Below, piece by piece: positions 42,288 to 51,398 of a DNA stretch of 64,000 nt (positions within the stretch are counted from its first letter, which is position 1; each line of letters starts with the position of its first letter). The stretch lies in NCBI RefSeq assembly GCF_003626645.1, contig NZ_RBAM01000002.1, positions 682,001-746,000 of the forward strand. The letters run 5' to 3'. Below the pieces are notes generated by a model. The model made no database searches. It was not told the origin of the DNA and worked only from the letters and a program-made list of their open reading frames with translations. The position numbers were made by a program, and so were the translations under genes. This DNA is from Streptomyces klenkii. GTDB lineage: Bacteria > Actinomycetota > Actinomycetes > Streptomycetales > Streptomycetaceae.

Positions 42288-43484
42288 ATGGAGCGCTACC
42301 AGCCACGGACCGTGGTGAACCGCCGGGCCCTGCTGCGTGCGGGCGGAGCGGGTGCGCTCGCCATCGGGGGGCTGGGAGCCCTCGCCGGCTGCGGCATCCC
42401 GCCCGCGGGGCGCCCGGACGGCGCCTTGGGCACCTCCGCGGACCGCTCCGCCCGGGAGCGAGCCGTCGCCTTTTCCAGCTGGACCGGATACATCGACGCC
42501 GGCGCGGACGGCAAGGGCCACCCCACGCTCGACGACTTCCGGCGCCGGACCGGAATCGCCGTGACGTACACCGAGGACATCAACGACAACGTCGAATTCT
42601 TCGGCAAAGTCAGCAAACAGCTCACCGCCGGCCAGGACATCGGCCGGGACCTTGTCTGCGTCACCGACTGGATGGCCGGCCGCATGATCAGGCTCGGCTG
42701 GGCACAGCGGCTCGACGCATCACACCTCCCCAACGCCTACGCCAATCTCGCCCCCGCCTTCCGGAACCCCGACTGGGATCCCGGGCGCGTCCACTCCTAT
42801 CCCTGGACCGGCATCCCCGCTGTCATCGCCTACAACCGCAAAGCCACCGGCGGACGCAAAGTCGACTCCATGTCCCAACTTCTGGAGGACCCCCGGCTCA
42901 AAGGGCGGGTCGGACTGCTCTCCGAAATGCGCGACACGGTCGGCCTCACGCTCCTCGACATGGGCAACAGGCCCGAAGAAGTCACTGCCGACGAGTACAC
43001 CGCTGCCATCACCCGACTGCGCCGGGCCCGCGACCGCGGCCAGATCCGCCGCTTCACCGGCAACGACTACACGGGCGACCTCAACAAGGGCGACATCGCC
43101 GCCTGCATCGCCTGGGCGGGCGACCTCGTCCAGCTCCAGGCCGACAACACAGACATCCAGTACGCGATACCGGACGCGGGCTACATGCTTTCCAGCGACA
43201 ATCTTCTGGTCCCCCGCAACGCCCGCCACCAGAGGAACGCCGAGCGCCTCATCGACTACTACTACCAGCCGAAGATCGCCGCGCGGCTCGCCGCCGCCAT
43301 CAGCTACGTCAGCCCCGTCGCCGGGCTGCGGGACGAGCTCGCGAAGATCGACAAGGAGCTGGCCGACAACAGCCTGATCATCCCCGGCGAGGCGATGCTG
43401 GCGAAGGCCCACGCCTTCCGCTCCCTGACCGCCGCCGAGGACAAGGCGTTCGAGGCCGCTTTCTCCGAGCTCACCGGCGCCTGA
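42288..43484 (+). CDS. PotD-like polyamine-binding Tat lipoprotein (second copy)
   Basis: A 398-residue spermidine/putrescine-type binding protein. The N-terminus VVNRRALLRAGGAGALAIGGLGALAGCG shows a twin-arginine motif and lipobox. The mature part is close to the protein at 34996 (TYTEDINDNVEFFGKVSKQL, LVCVTDWMAGRMIRLGW, IQYAIPDAGYMLSSDNLLVP). It is encoded just upstream of potA, so it is the main binding protein of the importer. ATG at 42288 follows GGAAAGGG. Confidence 0.9.
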   Translation: MERYQPRTVVNRRALLRAGGAGALAIGGLGALAGCGIPPAGRPDGALGTSADRSARERAVAFSSWTGYIDAGADGKGHPTLDDFRRRTGIAVTYTEDINDNVEFFGKVSKQLTAGQDIGRDLVCVTDWMAGRMIRLGWAQRLDASHLPNAYANLAPAFRNPDWDPGRVHSYPWTGIPAVIAYNRKATGGRKVDSMSQLLEDPRLKGRVGLLSEMRDTVGLTLLDMGNRPEEVTADEYTAAITRLRRARDRGQIRRFTGNDYTGDLNKGDIAACIAWAGDLVQLQADNTDIQYAIPDAGYMLSSDNLLVPRNARHQRNAERLIDYYYQPKIAARLAAAISYVSPVAGLRDELAKIDKELADNSLIIPGEAMLAKAHAFRSLTAAEDKAFEAAFSELTGA

Positions 43485-43594
43485 ACCGCCGAAACGGGCC
43501 ACCGGCGCGGCGCCCGGCCCCGGACATATGAGAACGTACGCGGCTGTACGTGCCGTACGCGCTCACGCCCTCGAGACCCCTGGACCGAAGAACC

Positions 43595-44758
43595 ATGACA
43601 GCAACCGCCCCGACCGACAGCAGCAGCGGCACGGACGTCCGCCTCACCGCCATCAGCAAGAGCTACGGCGCCTTCACCGCCGTCCACCCGCTCGACCTGT
43701 CCGTCCCCGCCGGCTCCTTCTTCGCCCTGCTCGGCGCCTCGGGCTGCGGCAAGACCACCACCCTGCGCATGATCGCCGGCCTGGAGCAGCCCACCGCCGG
43801 CACCGTGGAACTCGCCGGCAAGGACGTCACCGCCCTCCCCCCGCACAAGCGCCCCGTCAACACCGTCTTCCAGAGCTACGCGCTCTTCCCGCACCTCGAC
43901 ATCTACGAGAACGTCGCCTTCGGCCTGCGCCGCCGCGGCATCAAGTCCGTCAAGAAGCAGGTCGGCGACATGCTCGACCTCGTCCAGCTCGGCGACTTCG
44001 CCCGCCGCAAGCCCCACCAGCTCTCCGGCGGACAGCAGCAGCGCGTCGCCGTCGCCCGCGCCCTGATCAACCACCCCCAGGTGCTCCTCCTCGACGAGCC
44101 CCTCGGCGCCCTCGACCTCAAGCTGCGCCGCCAGATGCAGCTCGAGCTTAAGCGCATCCAGACCGAGGTCGGCATCACCTTCATCCACGTCACCCACGAC
44201 CAGGAGGAGGCCATGACGATGGCCGACACGGTCGCGGTCATGAACGCCGGCCGGGTCGAACAGCTCGGCGCCCCCGCCGACCTCTACGAGACCCCCCGCA
44301 CCACCTTCGTCGCCAACTTCCTCGGCACCTCGAACCTCATCACCGCCGAGGTCCTCGACGCCTCCGGCGAGACCCTCGTCCTGCGCGCCGCGGATACCAA
44401 ACTCGCCCTGCCCCGTGCGCGATGTACCGCCGCCCCCCGTGCGGGCGGGAAGCTCCTCGTCGGGATACGGCCGGAGAAGATCACCCTCGCGCACGCCGAC
44501 GACGCCGGCACCATCCCCGAGGGGCGCAATCGCGTCCACGGCCGCATCACCGCCTCCAGCTTCATCGGCGTCTCCACCCAGTACCTCGTCGACAGCCCCG
44601 CGGCCACGGGCCTGTCCGTCTACGAGCAGAACATCGAGCGCGACAGCCGCCTCGTGCCGGGCGCCGACGTCGTCCTGCACTGGAACCCCGGGCACAGCTT
44701 CGGTCTGGACGCCGCGCAGAGCATCGAGGCCGGCACGGACGCGGGGGAGGGCACCTGA
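43595..44758 (+). CDS. potA: Polyamine ABC transporter ATP-binding protein
   Basis: A 387-residue ATPase of the spermidine/putrescine importer. Walker [10 protein letters not shown] (about 48-56), Q-loop [21 protein letters not shown], signature [16 protein letters not shown], Walker [18 protein letters not shown]-loop [16 protein letters not shown], then a TOBE domain ([13 protein letters not shown]). ATG at 43595 gives the usual short N-terminus. The stop overlaps the potB ATG. Confidence 0.93.
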   Translation: MTATAPTDSSSGTDVRLTAISKSYGAFTAVHPLDLSVPAGSFFALLGASGCGKTTTLRMIAGLEQPTAGTVELAGKDVTALPPHKRPVNTVFQSYALFPHLDIYENVAFGLRRRGIKSVKKQVGDMLDLVQLGDFARRKPHQLSGGQQQRVAVARALINHPQVLLLDEPLGALDLKLRRQMQLELKRIQTEVGITFIHVTHDQEEAMTMADTVAVMNAGRVEQLGAPADLYETPRTTFVANFLGTSNLITAEVLDASGETLVLRAADTKLALPRARCTAAPRAGGKLLVGIRPEKITLAHADDAGTIPEGRNRVHGRITASSFIGVSTQYLVDSPAATGLSVYEQNIERDSRLVPGADVVLHWNPGHSFGLDAAQSIEAGTDAGEGT

Positions 44759-45678
44759 TGGCACTCGTCACCGACAAGACCCCAGCGCCTCGTGCGACCC
44801 GCCGCACGGCCGCACGAGGCGGGAAGCCCACCCCGTACTGGCTCCTGCTCCCCGGCATCCTCTGGCTGCTCGTCTTCTTCGCCGCCCCGCTCGTCTATCA
44901 GGCGTCCACCTCCGTACAGACCGGCTCCCTCGAAGAGGGCTTCCAGGTCACCTGGCACTTCGCCACGTACTGGGACGCGCTGACCGAGTACTACCCCCAG
45001 TTCCTGCGCTCCGTGGCCTACGCCGCGACTGCCACCGCGCTCTGCCTCGCCCTCGGCTACCCGCTGGCCTACCTCATCGCCTTCAAGGCCGGCCGCTGGC
45101 GCAACGTCCTGATGATCCTCGTCATCGCGCCGTTCTTCACGAGCTTCCTGATCCGCACCCTCGCCTGGAAGACGATCCTTTCCGACGGCGGCCCCGTCGT
45201 CTCCGCGCTCGCGAGCCTGCACGTCCTCGACGTTACCGACGCGCTCGGCGTCACCGAAGGACACCGCGTCCTCGCCACGCCCCTCGCCGTCGTCTGCGGC
45301 CTGACCTACAACTTCCTGCCCTTCATGATCCTGCCGCTGTACACCTCGCTGGAGCGCATCGATTCACGGCTGCATGAGGCGGCCGGCGACCTCTACGCGC
45401 GGCCGCTGACGACCTTCCGCAAGGTGACCTTCCCGCTCTCCATGCCGGGTGTCGTCGCCGGTACCCTGCTCACCTTCATCCCCGCCACAGGCGACTACAT
45501 CAACGCCGAGTTGCTCGGCTCCACCGACCAGAAGATGATCGGCAACGTCATCCAGTCCCAGTTCCTGCGCGTCCTGGATTACCCGACCGCCGCCGCCCTG
45601 TCCTTCATCCTCATGGCCGCCATCCTCGCCATGGTCACCGCCTACATCCGCAAGTCCGGGACGGAGGACCTGGTCTGA
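44758..45678 (+). CDS. potB: Polyamine ABC transporter permease PotB
   Basis: A 306-residue permease with six membrane segments. It begins PYWLLLPGILWLLVFFAAPLVYQAS and has the EAA loop HEAAGDLYARPLTTFRKVTFPLSMPGV near residue 208. The long periplasmic loop after segment 1 (TSVQTGSLEEGFQVTWHFATYWDAL) is typical of PotB. The ATG overlaps the potA stop by one base and its stop overlaps potC by one base. Confidence 0.92.
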   Translation: MALVTDKTPAPRATRRTAARGGKPTPYWLLLPGILWLLVFFAAPLVYQASTSVQTGSLEEGFQVTWHFATYWDALTEYYPQFLRSVAYAATATALCLALGYPLAYLIAFKAGRWRNVLMILVIAPFFTSFLIRTLAWKTILSDGGPVVSALASLHVLDVTDALGVTEGHRVLATPLAVVCGLTYNFLPFMILPLYTSLERIDSRLHEAAGDLYARPLTTFRKVTFPLSMPGVVAGTLLTFIPATGDYINAELLGSTDQKMIGNVIQSQFLRVLDYPTAAALSFILMAAILAMVTAYIRKSGTEDLV

Positions 45679-46508
45679 TGCCTGCTCTGCCCGCCCGCCC
45701 GGCCGCCCTCTCCAGCCGCCCCGTGCGGTGGCTCCGCCGCAACTTCGTCGTGCTCGCAGGCCTGGCCACGCTGGCCTACCTCGTGCTGCCGAACGTCATC
45801 GTCACCGTCTTCTCGTTCAACAAGCCCAACGGCCGCTTCAACTACGAGTGGCAGCGCTTCTCCACCGACGCCTGGACCGACCCGTGCGGCGTCGCCGACC
45901 TCTGCGGCTCACTCTCGCTCAGCCTGCAGATCGCCGTCTGGGCGACCGTGGGCGCCACCGTCCTAGGCACGGCGCTCGCTTTCGCGCTCGCCCGCTACCG
46001 CTTCCGCGCCCGCTCCTCCGTGAGCACCCTGATCTTCCTGCCGATGGCCATGCCCGAGGTCGTCATGGCCGCCTCGCTGGCAACCCTCTTCCTCAACATG
46101 GGCGTCACCTTCGGCTTCTGGACCATCCTGATCGCCCACATCACGTTCTGCCTGAGCTTCGTGGTGACGGCCGTCAAGGCCCGGGTGATGTCCATGGACC
46201 CCCGCCTCGAGCAAGCCGCCCAGGACCTCTACGCCACCCCGCTGCAGACCTTCCTGCGGGTCACCCTCCCGATCGCCGCCCCCGGCATCGCGGCGGGCGC
46301 CCTGCTCTCCTTCGCCCTGTCCTTCGACGACTTCATCATCACCAACTTCAACGCCGGCTCGACTGTGACCTTCCCCATGTTCGTCTGGGGATCCGCACAA
46401 CGGGGCACACCCGTTCAAATCAATGTCATCGGAACGGCGATGTTCGCCATCGCCGTGCTGTGCGTCCTTGCCGGTCAGCTGATCGGCGGGCGCCGTAAAA
46501 GGAGCTGA
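45678..46508 (+). CDS. potC: Polyamine ABC transporter permease PotC
   Basis: A 276-residue partner permease with six membrane segments (FVVLAGLATLAYLVLPNVIVTVFSFNKPNG at the start) and the EAA loop EQAAQDLYATPLQTFLRVTLPIAAPGI near 180. With PotB it forms the membrane channel. One-base overlap with potB. The following FAD oxidase gene starts 4 bases after its stop, so import and oxidation are one transcript. Confidence 0.92.
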   Translation: MPALPARPAALSSRPVRWLRRNFVVLAGLATLAYLVLPNVIVTVFSFNKPNGRFNYEWQRFSTDAWTDPCGVADLCGSLSLSLQIAVWATVGATVLGTALAFALARYRFRARSSVSTLIFLPMAMPEVVMAASLATLFLNMGVTFGFWTILIAHITFCLSFVVTAVKARVMSMDPRLEQAAQDLYATPLQTFLRVTLPIAAPGIAAGALLSFALSFDDFIITNFNAGSTVTFPMFVWGSAQRGTPVQINVIGTAMFAIAVLCVLAGQLIGGRRKRS

Positions 46509-46512
46509 GAAC

Positions 46513-47925
46513 ATGGCCGCTCGTGCCATGAACCCTGTCCAAGCACTTTCCGACGCCGCTCCCCGGCCCTACTGGCTCGACGACCCCTCCCGGCCGGGGG
46601 CGCTCCCCGCGCTCGTCGGCGACGAGCACTGCGACCTGCTCGTCGTCGGTGGCGGATACTCCGGACTGTGGACCGCGCTCCTCGCCAAGGAGCGCGACCC
46701 CGGCCGGGACGTCGTCCTCATCGAGGCCCGGGAGACCGGCTGGGCGGCCTCAGGCCGCAACGGCGGCTTCTGCTCCGCCTCCCTCACCCACGGCTGGGCC
46801 AACGGCGCCTCACGCTGGCCCGACGAGCTCGCCACGCTCCACGAACTCGGCCTCAAGAACCTCGACGGAATCGAGGCCACCCTCGCCCGGTACGGCATCG
46901 ACTGCGACTTCGAACGCACCGGTGAGATCGACATCGCCACCGCCCCGCACCAGGTGCACGAGCTCCAGGAGGCCGCAGAGGAACTAGAGGCCCTCGGCCT
47001 CACAGGCTACGAGTATCTCGACGGGGACGCCCTGCGCGCCGAGGTCCGCTCCCCGACCTTCCTGGCCGGTCTCTGGGACCGCGACGGAGTCGCGATGCTG
47101 CACCCCGCCCGGCTCGCATGGGGCCTCAAACGGGCCTGCACGGAGCTCGGGGTACGCATCTACGAGCACACGCCCGGCACCGAACTGTCCTCCCGCGCTG
47201 CCGGCCTCGCCGTCCGCACCCCGTACGGGCGCGTCTTCGCCCGCCGCGCCGCCCTGGGCACCAACGCCTTTCCCTCACTGGTCAAGCGCGTCCGCTCCTA
47301 CATCGCGCCCGTCTACGACTACGCCCTGATGACGGAGCCGCTGAGCGCCGAACAGCTCGCCGCCGTCGGCTGGAAGGGCCACCAGGGGCTCGGGGACGCC
47401 GCCAACCACTTCCACTACTTCCGCATCACGCCCGACCACCGCATCCTGTGGGGCGGCTACGACATCGTGTACCACTACGGCGGTGGCGTCCGGTCGGAAT
47501 ACGACCACCACCCGGCCACGTACCAGAAGCTCGCCGAGCACTTCTTCCGCTGCTTCCCTCAGCTCGAGGACGTGCGCTTCACCCACAGCTGGGGCGGTGC
47601 CATCGACACCTGCTCACGCTTCTCGGCGTTCTTCGGCACGGCGCACGGGGGCAAGGTCGCCTACGCCCTCGGCTACACGGGGCTGGGCGTCGGCGCCTCA
47701 CGCTTCGGTGCCGACGTGATGCTCGACCTCCTCTCGGGCGAGCGCACGGAGCGCACCGAGCTGGAGATGGTGCGCAGCAAGCCGTTGCCGTTCCCGCCCG
47801 AACCGGTGCGCTCCATGGGCATCGGCATCACCCAGTGGTCGATGACGAAGGCCGACGAGAACGGCGGCCGCCGCAACCTCTGGCTCAAGGCGATGGACAA
47901 GGTCGGCCTGGGGTTCGACAGCTGA
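46513..47925 (+). CDS. FAD-dependent oxidoreductase, PuuB-like
   Basis: A 470-residue DAO-family flavoprotein. The FAD-binding motif is CDLLVVGGGYSGLWTALLAKERDPGRDVVLIEARETGWAASGRNGGFCSASLTHG, and the C-terminal part has VAYALGYTGLGVGASRFGADVMLDLLSG. This layout matches gamma-glutamylputrescine oxidase (PuuB), which makes an aldehyde, ammonia and H2O2. Coupling to potABC supports polyamine oxidation. The aldehyde would go to one of the two dehydrogenases. Ribosome site AAAGGAG lies inside the potC end. Confidence 0.87.
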   Translation: MAARAMNPVQALSDAAPRPYWLDDPSRPGALPALVGDEHCDLLVVGGGYSGLWTALLAKERDPGRDVVLIEARETGWAASGRNGGFCSASLTHGWANGASRWPDELATLHELGLKNLDGIEATLARYGIDCDFERTGEIDIATAPHQVHELQEAAEELEALGLTGYEYLDGDALRAEVRSPTFLAGLWDRDGVAMLHPARLAWGLKRACTELGVRIYEHTPGTELSSRAAGLAVRTPYGRVFARRAALGTNAFPSLVKRVRSYIAPVYDYALMTEPLSAEQLAAVGWKGHQGLGDAANHFHYFRITPDHRILWGGYDIVYHYGGGVRSEYDHHPATYQKLAEHFFRCFPQLEDVRFTHSWGGAIDTCSRFSAFFGTAHGGKVAYALGYTGLGVGASRFGADVMLDLLSGERTERTELEMVRSKPLPFPPEPVRSMGIGITQWSMTKADENGGRRNLWLKAMDKVGLGFDS

Positions 47926-48230
47926 GGGCGGCAGGGCGGGGCAGGGAGCTGCCTCGTGCGCCGGCCGGCGTGTCGGCCTCATGCGCAGGGGGCACAGGCC
48001 GCCCCATGCGGCGGGGGCTGCGGGCCTCATGCGTCCCCCCCCGCACGTTGAACTCATGCCCGTCCCGCATGGTGCCCCATGCGCGGCGTGCGGGCGCACC
48101 GGGGCACGCCGTCCTGCGGACAGTGAACCCTTCACCTCCACCCGGCCCGGAAACCCGCGTAATGATCCGCACTCCGGGGCCTCTCCATCCGTGAACGCAG
48201 AACGAGCGGACACGGAACGGAGGCACTGCC
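47926..48230. repeat. 305-base gap with a GCCYCATGC array
   Basis: Exact cores start at 47976, 48001, 48024 and 48074. Relatives are GCCTCGTGC at 47951 and AACTCATGC at 48051. Spacing is 23-27 bases. The array occupies the 3' UTR side of the PuuB-like gene. The remaining 150 bases before the next gene show no clear promoter boxes. Confidence 0.7.
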
Positions 48231-48692
48231 ATGAGTGACGACACGGGGAGGCCGAGCGCGGTGGAGTGGCTGGCGACGGCGGCACCCGATCCCGGGACCT
48301 GCCGGTGGGAATGGGAGCGCACCCCCCTCGGGGTGACGCTGCTGCCCGCCGGCAGGCTCTGGGACGTCCTCATCCTCTCCAGTGAACTGGGGCGCCCCAC
48401 GCTGGAGATCCTGTCCCGTTGCACGGAGCAGGTAGGCCCCGTCCTGGCGGACTTCGGCGACTGCCGCATGGGCTTCTTCGTGCCCCCGGGCACCGCTGCC
48501 GGATGGTTTGCCACGGGGGTACGCGCTGCCGGGATCGGTAGCTGGGTCGTCGTGCCCCACCCGTCGCGTGCCGCCTCAGGCGTCCGTTGGGTGGTCCCGC
48601 CCGACGGTACGGGCACGCTCACCGACCCCGTGCTGCTGGAGTTGTCGATGCACGAGGCGGCCGTGACCCTCGCCCGTGAACGGGACGCATGA
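48231..48692 (+). CDS. Hypothetical protein, primase/polymerase-accessory-like
   Basis: A 153-residue protein of a type common in Streptomyces but without a defined role. Visible conserved features are CRWEWERTPLGVTLLPAGRLWDVLILSSELGRPTLEILSR, GPVLADFGDCRMGFFVPPGTAAGWFATGVRAAG and SWVVVPHPSRAASGVRWVVPPDGTGTLTDPVLLELSMHEAA. The GFFVPPGT and WVVPPDGTGTLTDP motifs resemble the N-terminal part of bifunctional primase-polymerase-like proteins. I would not assign activity. It converges with the PAP2 gene and overlaps it by 74 bases at the 3' ends. Confidence 0.65.
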   Translation: MSDDTGRPSAVEWLATAAPDPGTCRWEWERTPLGVTLLPAGRLWDVLILSSELGRPTLEILSRCTEQVGPVLADFGDCRMGFFVPPGTAAGWFATGVRAAGIGSWVVVPHPSRAASGVRWVVPPDGTGTLTDPVLLELSMHEAAVTLARERDA

Positions 48693-49431
48693 GGGCCTGT
48701 GCCAGCCCCCACAGCAGTACGCCGGACAGGCACCAGGCGCCCACCACGTCCAGCGGCCAGTGGTAGCCGCACCGCACCAGGCCGACCGCCACGCCCGCGT
48801 TCAGGAGGACATAGGTGACTGCGGCCCACGCGCGCGTGCGCGCGTAGCGGCTGCGTGGCTTCAGGCGGGAGAGGCGGGCATGAGGCGGGTTGCTGCCGAC
48901 AGCAGAACCGGCATGAGGCGCGGTCCGCGAACACGCGGCATGGGGTGGTGGAGAGACACCCGCATGAGGCCGCGCCCGTGTCGTGGAGGCGAGAGGCGGC
49001 ATGAGCAGCAGGAGAGCAGCCCCGTACGCGACCGCGGCGGTGGCCGTATGGCCTGAAGGGAAGAAGCCGTCGTGCGCCCCGGACGTTGCCATGGCCGGTG
49101 GCCCCGTGCGGCCGATCCAGGCCTTCACCGGCACGATCACGGCCGGGACGGCCGCCATCGTGAGGGCCGCCCACACCGCCGGCAGCCACGGCCTGGGACG
49201 CCGCCGGTGGCGTACGAGCACGGAAACGGCCATGGCGGCGATCAGCACGGGCACCGCGACCGACGCGTTGCCGAGGTCGGCGAGGAACTGCGCGGCACCC
49301 CCGGGGACGGACGAAACCGCGACCGTACGGCCGAGATCCTCGTCGAGCGTCCGCAAGGGCCCGTGGTCCGCAACCTGCCAGGTGATCAGAACGAAGAGCA
49401 GTGCGCACAGCGCAGGGAAGAACCCGCGCAT
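48619..49431 (-). CDS. PAP2 family phosphatase with a repeat-expanded loop
   Basis: A 271-residue membrane phosphatase. The three PAP2 motifs are present: KAWIGRTGPP (motif 1), FFPSGHTATAAVA (motif 2, PSGH), and RYARTRAWAAVTYVLLNAGVAVGLVRCGYHWPLDVVGAW (motif 3 with the catalytic His/Asp). Between motifs 2 and 3, at about residues 150-190, is an added loop with PHA repeats encoded by GCATGAGGC units. The start is uncertain: ATG at 49431 lies inside another repeat copy, and the frame stays open upstream. Family members usually dephosphorylate undecaprenyl or other lipid phosphates. Confidence 0.78.
   Translation of the reverse strand: MRGFFPALCALLFVLITWQVADHGPLRTLDEDLGRTVAVSSVPGGAAQFLADLGNASVAVPVLIAAMAVSVLVRHRRRPRPWLPAVWAALTMAAVPAVIVPVKAWIGRTGPPAMATSGAHDGFFPSGHTATAAVAYGAALLLLMPPLASTTRARPHAGVSPPPHAACSRTAPHAGSAVGSNPPHARLSRLKPRSRYARTRAWAAVTYVLLNAGVAVGLVRCGYHWPLDVVGAWCLSGVLLWGLAQALMRPVHGRGSRPPRASTTPAARGR
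48878..48970 (-). repeat. In-frame GCATGAGGC units within the PAP2 gene
   Basis: Exact cores start at 48878, 48911 and 48962, with GCATGGGGT at 48938 and a partial GCATGAGCA at 48998. The distances (33, 27, 24, 36) are all multiples of three, so on the coding strand each is read as Pro-His-Ala within the loop between PAP2 motifs 2 and 3. Confidence 0.82.
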
Positions 49432-49766
49432 GAGGCGGCGGCGCAATGCCGGCGGCCCCGGAACAGGGGGGGAGGTTCCGAGGCCGCCGTGAGGACCGGG
49501 GTGCCGCACGCCCCGGGGGGTATGGGGCGGGCGGCCATCCGATCGGTGAGGATGTCCGGAGCGCAGGGCTCCAGTGGTGTGCGCGAAGGCACGGCCGGGT
49601 CGGCACTGGGGACGTACCGGCTCGGCTCCGCCCGCAGTCCCCTGCGGACGAGGTGTTTCTCTCATCTGCAGAAACCGTACGGCAGGCCGGGTGGTCCGGA
49701 CAGCCGGATCACCCGTCCACTACCCGCTCCGCACAGGTTCTTCACCCCTGTCCCCCCCTGCCGTGG
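49432..49766. other. 335-base gap between gabT and the PAP2 gene
   Basis: The gap lies between two minus-strand genes. A GCATGAGGC core overlaps its left edge (49428). The frame of the PAP2 protein continues through it without a stop, but the sequence is Pro/Gly/Arg-rich with no domain. I see no strong hairpin or promoter boxes. Confidence 0.35.
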
Positions 49767-51116
49767 CTACAGGCGGGCGAAGGCGGCCTCGATGATGTCC
49801 AGGCCCTCGTTGAGCAGGTCCTCGCCGATGACCAGCGGCGGCAGGAAGCGCAGCACGTTGCCGTACGTGCCGCAGGTGAGCACGATCAGGCCCTCCGCGT
49901 GGCAGGCCTTGGCGAGAGCGCCGGCGGCCTCCGGGTTGGGGTCCTTGGTGCCCGACTTCACCAGCTCGATCGCGATCATCGCACCGCGCCCGCGGATGTC
50001 GCCGATGATGTCGAACTTCTCCTGCATGGCGGAGAGGCGGCCCTTCATGACCTCCTCGATGCGCTTGGCCTTCGCGTTGAGGTCCAGCTCACGCATGGTC
50101 TCGATCGAGCCGAGCGCCGCCGCGCAGGCCACCGGGTTGCCGCCGTACGTGCCGCCCAGACCGCCCGCGTGCGCCGCGTCCATGATCTCCGCGCGGCCGG
50201 TCACGGCGGCGAGCGGCAGACCGCCCGCGATGCCCTTGGCCGTGGTGATCAGGTCGGGGACGATGCCCTCGTCCTCACACGCGAACCACTGCCCCGTGCG
50301 GCAGAAGCCGGACTGGATCTCGTCCGCGACGAAGACGATGCCGTTGTCCTTCGCGAACTGCGCGATGCGCGGCAGGAAGCCCTTGGCGGGCTCGATGAAG
50401 CCGCCCTCGCCCAGCACCGGCTCGATGATGATCGCGGCGATGTTCTCGGCGCCGACCTGCTTGGCCATGGCGTCGATGGCCTGGGCCGCGGCCTCCTCGG
50501 CACAGTTCTCCGGGCCGGTGGGCCAGCGGTAGCCGTAGGCCACCGGCACGCGGTAGACCTCGGGGGCGAACGGGCCGAAGCCGTGCTTGTACGGCATGTT
50601 CTTGGCGGTGAGCGCCATCGTCAGGTTCGTGCGGCCGTGGTAGCCGTGGTCGAAGACGACGACGGCCTGGCGCTTGGTGTACGCGCGGGCGATCTTCACC
50701 GCGTTCTCGACGGCCTCGGCGCCCGAGTTGAACAGCGCGGACTTCTTGGCGTGGTCACCCGGCGTCAGCTCGGCGAGCTGCTCGCAGACCTCCACGTAGC
50801 CCTCGTAGGGCGTCACCATGAAGCAGGTGTGGGTGAAGTCGGCGAGCTGCGCGGTCGCACGGCGCACCACGGCCTCGGCGGAGCTGCCGACCGAGGTCAC
50901 GGCGATGCCGGAGCCGAAGTCGATCAGGGAGTTGCCGTCCACGTCCTCGAGCACGCCGCCGCCGGCGCGCTTGGTGAAGACCGGCAGTGTCACGCCGACG
51001 CCGCCCGCGACGGCCGCGTTCTTCCGGGCCAGCAGCTCCTGCGACTTCGGGCCGGGGATCGCGGTGACGATTCGGCGCTCCTGGGGGAGGGCCGGGCCTC
51101 CGGTCAGTTCAGTCAT
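49767..51116 (-). CDS. gabT: 4-aminobutyrate aminotransferase
   Basis: A 449-residue class III PLP aminotransferase that converts GABA and 2-oxoglutarate to succinate semialdehyde and glutamate. The PLP lysine is in LITTAKGIAGGLPLAAVTGRAEIMD. Cofactor motifs are FNSGAEAVENAVKIARAYT, VVFDHGYHGRTNLTMALT and GIVFVADEIQSGFCRTGQWFA. The N-terminus TKRAGGGVLEDVDGNSLIDFGSGIAVTSVG matches GabT. ATG at 51116 has GGAG 7 bases upstream. With the PucR regulator and aldehyde dehydrogenase nearby it completes GABA use. Confidence 0.95.
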   Translation of the reverse strand: MTELTGGPALPQERRIVTAIPGPKSQELLARKNAAVAGGVGVTLPVFTKRAGGGVLEDVDGNSLIDFGSGIAVTSVGSSAEAVVRRATAQLADFTHTCFMVTPYEGYVEVCEQLAELTPGDHAKKSALFNSGAEAVENAVKIARAYTKRQAVVVFDHGYHGRTNLTMALTAKNMPYKHGFGPFAPEVYRVPVAYGYRWPTGPENCAEEAAAQAIDAMAKQVGAENIAAIIIEPVLGEGGFIEPAKGFLPRIAQFAKDNGIVFVADEIQSGFCRTGQWFACEDEGIVPDLITTAKGIAGGLPLAAVTGRAEIMDAAHAGGLGGTYGGNPVACAAALGSIETMRELDLNAKAKRIEEVMKGRLSAMQEKFDIIGDIRGRGAMIAIELVKSGTKDPNPEAAGALAKACHAEGLIVLTCGTYGNVLRFLPPLVIGEDLLNEGLDIIEAAFARL

Positions 51117-51225
51117 GAGGTGCTCCAGGGGGAGAGAACGGGCTTCGGACAGGCTTTTAGTCGCAGGCTAGGGGCGGCGGCGGGGGTCGGGCATGCTCCG
51201 TTCGGGAGAAGTGGGCGCGCCGCGT

Positions 51226-51240
51226 TGTCCGCACCGGACA
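51226..51240. promoter_or_regulatory. Palindrome upstream of gabT
   Basis: TGTCCG-CAC-CGGACA is a perfect 6-bp inverted repeat with a 3-base spacer, about 110 bases upstream of gabT in a 282-base divergent region. A related CGGACAA half site lies before the aldehyde dehydrogenase at 55759 (55682-55688). It could be the binding site of the PucR-family regulator encoded at 53752. Confidence 0.4.
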
Positions 51241-51398
51241 TGGCGGGGCGCACCGGGCCCGCCCGCACGTTCCCCGGGTGATCACGAGGATGGCATGGCA
51301 CGGGGCGCTGAACTCGCCACGGCGGGCCACTAGATTGAGCTGCGGCGCGCACTCACACGACAAGCATGAAGCCGGCCGGCGGGGGGCGAGGGGCAGCG

